From NCBI GenBank assembly GCA_013214355.1, contig JABSSL010000079.1:1-64000 (forward strand): DNA of 64,000 nt, given 5' to 3'. Positions 60,312 to 64,000 of this stretch are shown piece after piece; within the stretch, counting starts at the first letter, position 1; the number at the start of each line of letters is the position of its first letter. The translations under genes were made by a program, and so were the position numbers. The DNA is from Saprospiraceae bacterium (GTDB taxonomy: Bacteria; Bacteroidota; Bacteroidia; Chitinophagales; Saprospiraceae). A model generated the notes under the pieces. It had not been told where the DNA came from. It ran no database searches and worked only from the letters and a program-made list of their open reading frames with translations.

Positions 60312-61595
60312 ATGTCCACAGCTCTACTCTGGTTTAGAAACGATCTTCGGCTAACAGATAACCTGGCTTTGCAAGCCGCCTTGAATGAATTTGATCAAAT
60401 ATTACCCCTTTATGTCTTTGATGAACAATGGCTAGGAGAGGATCAATATGGTTTCGTTAGAACTGGACCGTATCGTTTACAATTTCTCTTGGAATCCTTG
60501 CAAGACCTCAAGACTCACTTGCAGGAATTGGGTAGTGATTTATTAATTCGTCGAGGAAATCCTGCTGAGATCATCCCAACCCTATTAGAGGAATTCGACT
60601 GTTCCCAGGTATTTTGTAGCAAAGAATACACCAGCGAGGAGATTAAGGTAGAACAGGCCCTGAGAAAACAGGTGCCTTTCTCTGCTATTCATAATAGTAC
60701 CTTGATCCATCCAGATGATGTAGTTTTTGATATTCATAGAATGCCAGAGGTATTTACGGCTTTCCGGAAGAAGGTCGAACGCTATAGTAAGGTCAGAGCG
60801 ACGGTTCCCAGCCCTGAATCTGTTCCTTCCCCTGATTTTGTGGGAGATCAAGTGCCGAGCTTGCGTGATTTTGGAATAGAACCTGCTCCATATGACGAGC
60901 GAGGAGTCTTGCCCTTCAAAGGAGGGGCAATGGCGGCCTGGGGGCGACTGGATCACTACTTTTGGGAAACAGAATGCCTATCCACTTATAAGGAAACCCG
61001 GAATGGAATGATTGGGGCAGATTACTCCAGTAAGTTTTCCCCATGGTTGGCTAATGGCTGCATTTCTCCTCGATCCATTTATCAGGAGGTGGAGAAGTAC
61101 GAGGTTGAGGTGGAAAAGAACAAATCGACTTACTGGCTGAAATTTGAACTGCTTTGGCGGGATTTCTTTCGATATACGGCTATGCGTTATGGCAATCGTA
61201 TTTTTTATGCTGCGGGTATCAAGGACCAGCCTCGGCAGTGGAAGTATCAGCCCAAAGTGGTCCGCAGATGGATCAATGGAGAGACGGGGGATGAATTGGT
61301 GGATGCTAATATGCGAGAATTGAAGTTGACGGGCTTCATGAGCAATCGAGGACGACAAAATGTAGCCTCTTACCTAGTCCACCGATTAAAGCAGGATTGG
61401 CGAGTGGGAGCGGCATGGTTTGAATCTATGCTGATTGATTATGATGTATGTAGTAACTATGGTAACTGGATCTATGCAGCAGGCGTTGGAAATGATCCTA
61501 GAGATCGAGTATTCAATACGCAGCGCCAAGCTCATATGTATGATCGAGATGGGGCTTACCGAAGTTTATGGTTATCAGCCAAGGAGGTTACCTAG
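60312..61595 (+). CDS. DASH-type cryptochrome/photolyase
   Basis: A flavoprotein of the photolyase/cryptochrome family that probably repairs UV-induced dimers in DNA, or acts as a blue-light receptor. The N-terminal alpha/beta domain begins TALLWFRNDLRLTDN (antenna-binding type), and the C-terminal helical domain carries WLANGCISPRSIY, ELLWRDFFRYTAMRYG, FMSNRGRQNVASYLV and GVGNDPRDRVFNTQRQA, which is the DASH subgroup pattern. At 427 residues it is of normal length. Cry-DASH enzymes repair single-stranded or loop DNA in tested cases. It is a single gene. Confidence 0.93.
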   Translation: MSTALLWFRNDLRLTDNLALQAALNEFDQILPLYVFDEQWLGEDQYGFVRTGPYRLQFLLESLQDLKTHLQELGSDLLIRRGNPAEIIPTLLEEFDCSQVFCSKEYTSEEIKVEQALRKQVPFSAIHNSTLIHPDDVVFDIHRMPEVFTAFRKKVERYSKVRATVPSPESVPSPDFVGDQVPSLRDFGIEPAPYDERGVLPFKGGAMAAWGRLDHYFWETECLSTYKETRNGMIGADYSSKFSPWLANGCISPRSIYQEVEKYEVEVEKNKSTYWLKFELLWRDFFRYTAMRYGNRIFYAAGIKDQPRQWKYQPKVVRRWINGETGDELVDANMRELKLTGFMSNRGRQNVASYLVHRLKQDWRVGAAWFESMLIDYDVCSNYGNWIYAAGVGNDPRDRVFNTQRQAHMYDRDGAYRSLWLSAKEVT

Positions 61596-61611
61596 GCAAG
61601 CTATCTTTAGA

Positions 61612-62790
61612 CTATTTCAGGGACTCCGGTTGGTAATCGCTGGGTAGAATCCAAGCTACGCCGCGGGTACCGATATAGCCGCTGAAGGCAATGTCACTAT
61701 CTCCCATAGTACCGTCTGCCCTGATTCGGCAATGATCTTCTCCAATGAAAATGCCAGACTGAATAGGCTGCTTCTTTTTGTGTTTGTTGCGCGGGAGGGG
61801 CCGACCTTTAGCATCTCCATAATATAAGATGGCCAGGTGTTTTCCAGCTAAGCCGTCAATTTCCATTTGCTCTCCCTCAACCTTACGCAGATAGGGCTGT
61901 AGATCAATTTCTTTCAGTTGAGGTTTCTGTCCAAACCTATTCCTACTTTGCTCATATACTCGATACCCATTTTCTTCCAATTGATCATTGTACAGCGATC
62001 GGAGAAAGTGCAGAGCAGAGTTGTAGTAGGCGAACTGACGATTTCTTAAATGTTTGGCCTTCGGCTTGCCCGACTTTGATTCCGCGGGTATAAAAAAGTA
62101 GTGACCTAGATGGGAAGTTTTACCTTGCTTATAAGAGGATAGAAAACGGGTGAGATCCACTTGTAAGGTATAACCCAGATCCGGGAGACTAATCTCCAGT
62201 GGCGCTTTTCCTCGGGCTTGTAAATTAAGAATCTCTTCAAAAGCATAATAGCTGCTGTCTTCTGCCCAGGTGCCATCTGTACGATTTCCCTGAAGTACAA
62301 TTTTTCTAAATCGCTTGGAGGTAGTGTTTAACTTCTTATCTCGCCGGTCTCTGTTGAAGAGAATAGCCTCCTCATTGTTGATCTTAGCTCTTTTTCCCCA
62401 ATCATCCGTCCCCAAGAAAGTGGCACGAAATTCTTGGAGATTTTCCATTCTGCGATCCTCGTCTTGTACAACTACGGTTTGAATCATTTGTCCTTGTACC
62501 CCAAGAGCAATCGTGATACGTTGCGTGGCATCCTCGATCAATACACTTTGTGTACGATAACCTATATGACTGACCACCAATAAGGCTGGCAATTCTATTC
62601 CTTGGAGGGGCAAACTGAATTTGCCATCATCATCGGTAGTTTGGCCGTTGGTGGTTCCATCAAAATATACGGTAGCGAAGGGAATAGGGGCTTGATTAGT
62701 ACTATCTAAGACCGTTCCTGCTAGTCTAAGTTGAGCGGATAGGCTTGTATGTAGGAGGCAGCATAGGAAAATTGGAAAAAGTAGTCGCAT
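61612..62790 (-). CDS. secreted carboxypeptidase-regulatory-like-domain protein
   Basis: A 392-residue protein from ATG 62790 with signal MRLLFPIFLCCLLHTSLSAQ. A CarboxypepD_reg-like beta-sandwich follows (about 22-110: LRLAGTVLDSTNQAPIPFATVYFDGTTNG, broken here by description, then TDDDGKFSLPL and VSHIGYRTQSVLI). Such domains often sit at the N-terminus of TonB-dependent transporters or DUF5686-type outer-membrane proteins. Here the remaining 280 residues are not a transporter barrel; they read as a soluble domain (for example LGYTLQVDLTRFLSSYKQG). Specific function unknown. It is convergent with the photolyase gene. Confidence 0.78.
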   Translation of the reverse strand: MRLLFPIFLCCLLHTSLSAQLRLAGTVLDSTNQAPIPFATVYFDGTTNGQTTDDDGKFSLPLQGIELPALLVVSHIGYRTQSVLIEDATQRITIALGVQGQMIQTVVVQDEDRRMENLQEFRATFLGTDDWGKRAKINNEEAILFNRDRRDKKLNTTSKRFRKIVLQGNRTDGTWAEDSSYYAFEEILNLQARGKAPLEISLPDLGYTLQVDLTRFLSSYKQGKTSHLGHYFFIPAESKSGKPKAKHLRNRQFAYYNSALHFLRSLYNDQLEENGYRVYEQSRNRFGQKPQLKEIDLQPYLRKVEGEQMEIDGLAGKHLAILYYGDAKGRPLPRNKHKKKQPIQSGIFIGEDHCRIRADGTMGDSDIAFSGYIGTRGVAWILPSDYQPESLK

Positions 62791-62958
62791 ACGCAAGAGT
62801 TCAGGGTGATTGAGAAAGTGGAAATAAAACTAGTGAAATATTTAGGAGATGCTTGCTCTTTAGTTTGTCTTCTGTATTAAGATGACAAAAAAATTATGCA
62901 GCCGGTTTTGGGCCAAGGGGCTTTTCATGATACAGCAAAATTGCTATCTTGATGGGCC

Positions 62959-63591
62959 TTGCTGATTAAGAAAACAAAAAGTAACACCTTGTCCAAAATA
63001 GCTCTTCTCCCTCCCTTCTTTACCTCTCTTAGGCGTTATATTGATCTAAGTAAGGAGGAAGAAGTTGAATTGGCACCGTATCTCAAACAGAGGACCTATC
63101 TAAAGGGGCAATACATCTGCCAGGCAGATGATATATGTCGGTATCAAACGTTTATCGTCTCTGGCTTGGCCCGGACCTTTTACCTGGATACAGGTGGAGT
63201 GGAACACGTGATTTCCTTTGGTATGGAGAACTGGTGGGTGGGGGATCTATGTAGTTTTGCTTCGCAGACACCGGCAGATTTCAATGTGCATTGTTTAGAA
63301 AAAACGGAGGTGGTACAGATCTCGTATGAAAATTTGGAGCACTTGTACCAGCTTAATCCTAAAATGGAGCGTTTCTTTAGATTGATTATTCAGAATGCCT
63401 ACATCCAATCTCAAAAGCGAATTGTACGGAACCATTCCCTTACCGCTCGGGAACGTTTTGTACACTTCAGTGATACTTATCCGCAACTCATTCAACGTGT
63501 CCCGCAATACATGATCGCTTCCTATCTCGGTATTACCAAGGAATTTTTGAGTAGCATCAGAAACCAGATCGCCAAGGAGTTGAGAAACTGA
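62959..63591 (+). CDS. Crp/Fnr-family transcriptional regulator, no ATG start
   Basis: A 210-residue regulator. The cyclic-nucleotide-like beta-barrel is about 30-125 (LKGQYICQADDICRYQTFIV, VISFGMENWWVGDLCSF) and a C-terminal helix-turn-helix is about 165-205 (MIASYLGITKEFLSSIRNQ). No ATG lies upstream of the conserved region in this frame; a stop is at 62950, so translation must begin at TTG (62959, used here) or another rare start such as TTG at 62989. Many Bacteroidota Crp-like proteins lack ligand residues. It is followed by an NTF2-like gene that it may control. Confidence 0.82.
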   Translation: MLIKKTKSNTLSKIALLPPFFTSLRRYIDLSKEEEVELAPYLKQRTYLKGQYICQADDICRYQTFIVSGLARTFYLDTGGVEHVISFGMENWWVGDLCSFASQTPADFNVHCLEKTEVVQISYENLEHLYQLNPKMERFFRLIIQNAYIQSQKRIVRNHSLTARERFVHFSDTYPQLIQRVPQYMIASYLGITKEFLSSIRNQIAKELRN

Positions 63592-63620
63592 TTAGCGACA
63601 TGTCTCAAAACGGTTGCTAA

Positions 63621-63647
63621 AAGTTAAGATAGTTTAACTTCCTTTTT
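63621..63647 (+). terminator. possible terminator after crp-like gene
   Basis: AAGTTAA (63621-63627) pairs with TTAACTT (63634-63640), then CCTTTTT. The stem is AT-rich and weak. Confidence 0.4.
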
Positions 63648-63723
63648 AATCTACCTTATTTTTCTTGACCTGGGAATCGGCCAACTTTGCACTAAATCTT
63701 AATTAACCACAAAAATTTAGTGT

Positions 63724-64000
63724 ATGTCCGATCTATTAGAAAAAATCCATGATCTAAATGATATGATTCTCCAAGGCAAAGCTTTAGAGGCTTTTGATAA
63801 ATACTATCATGAAGATATCGTGATGCAAGAAAACGACCATCCACCCATTGCAGGGAAAGTTGCCAATCGACAACGCGAAGAGGATTTCTTTGGCGCCATT
63901 ACGGAATTTAGAGGAGCACAACCTTTGAAGGTAACGGTAGGAAATAATCTAACCATGGTCGAATGGCACTTTGATTATACACACAGAGACTGGGGTGTCC
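63724..64000 (+). CDS. SnoaL/NTF2-like domain protein, partial (3' end outside window)
   Basis: ATG at 63724 opens a frame that runs to the right edge, giving 92 residues (MSDLLEKIHDLNDMILQGKA ...). The start pattern, helix then HEDIVMQENDHPPIAGK, is typical of SnoaL-like/NTF2-fold proteins that bind or act on small molecules. It follows the Crp-like gene by 130 bases on the same strand. The C-terminal part is not visible, so the precise family is uncertain. Confidence 0.7.
   Translation, partial: MSDLLEKIHDLNDMILQGKALEAFDKYYHEDIVMQENDHPPIAGKVANRQREEDFFGAITEFRGAQPLKVTVGNNLTMVEWHFDYTHRDWGV

Overview
This window looks like the chromosome of a member of the Bacteroidota, most probably a Saprospiria-type bacterium (Lewinella, Haliscomenobacter or Saprospira relatives). 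I infer this from the protein families (DUF4199, BatA-type proteins, cohesin-like and OmpA lipoproteins, CHAT/TPR proteins next to ECF sigma factors, a SEKR-type alpha-helical orphan family), the lack of strong Shine-Dalgarno sequences, and several Bacteroidota-type promoter matches (TTTG, then TAnnTTTG). No rRNA, tRNA or CRISPR array was found.

Region 1 (1 to about 4.2 kb) is the end of an integrated mobile element. It carries a tyrosine recombinase, a Rep_trans-like rolling-circle replication initiator with a large hairpin directly upstream, and small accessory proteins, one with a possible PD-(D/E)XK nuclease core. The element runs off the left edge. Region 2 (4.2 to 20.5 kb) is ordinary chromosome: rtcB, purB, topA with a DUF3467 gene, a run of envelope lipoproteins (FKBP, DUF6438, OmpA, cohesin-like), rlpA, a LysE exporter, mnmA, glgX and a membrane-anchored pentapeptide-repeat protein. 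Region 3 (20.9 to 30.9 kb) has a fused trehalose-6-phosphate synthase/phosphatase, a nuclease-helicase fusion of Dna2 type, queE, a BatA-type protein and a dihydroorotase homologue that has lost catalytic residues. Region 4 (31.1 to 36.0 kb) is a cell-surface carbohydrate block: two DUF4199 proteins, GT2 and GT4 glycosyltransferases, a small membrane protein, GmhA and GmhB.

Region 5 (36.7 to 42.7 kb) is the most striking. Three adjacent genes encode a CHAT (caspase-like) protease, a tandem STAND ATPase, and a winged-helix/transmembrane/coiled-coil/WD40 protein. All three lie in one reading frame. The first two are separated only by TAA-ATG. The second and third are separated by 45 bases with three in-frame stops, and that break falls inside the second STAND module. 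Together they look like a CHAT-STAND-STAND-WD40 signalling protein, of the kind linked to bacterial immunity or programmed cell death, divided into three polypeptides.

Region 6 (43.0 to 56.5 kb) holds glgP, a TPR histidine kinase, a secreted orphan, a broken metallophosphoesterase, and a second CHAT locus: ECF sigma factor, membrane anti-sigma-like protein, TPR-CHAT protein and a membrane-anchored surface protein. Region 7 (56.2 to 58.0 kb) has no convincing gene but contains a dense series of inverted repeats. Region 8 (58.0 to 64.0 kb) contains a helical orphan protein, a small beta-rich orphan, a DASH-type cryptochrome/photolyase, a secreted carboxypeptidase-regulatory-like protein, a Crp/Fnr regulator without an ATG start, and the beginning of an NTF2-like protein cut by the right edge.
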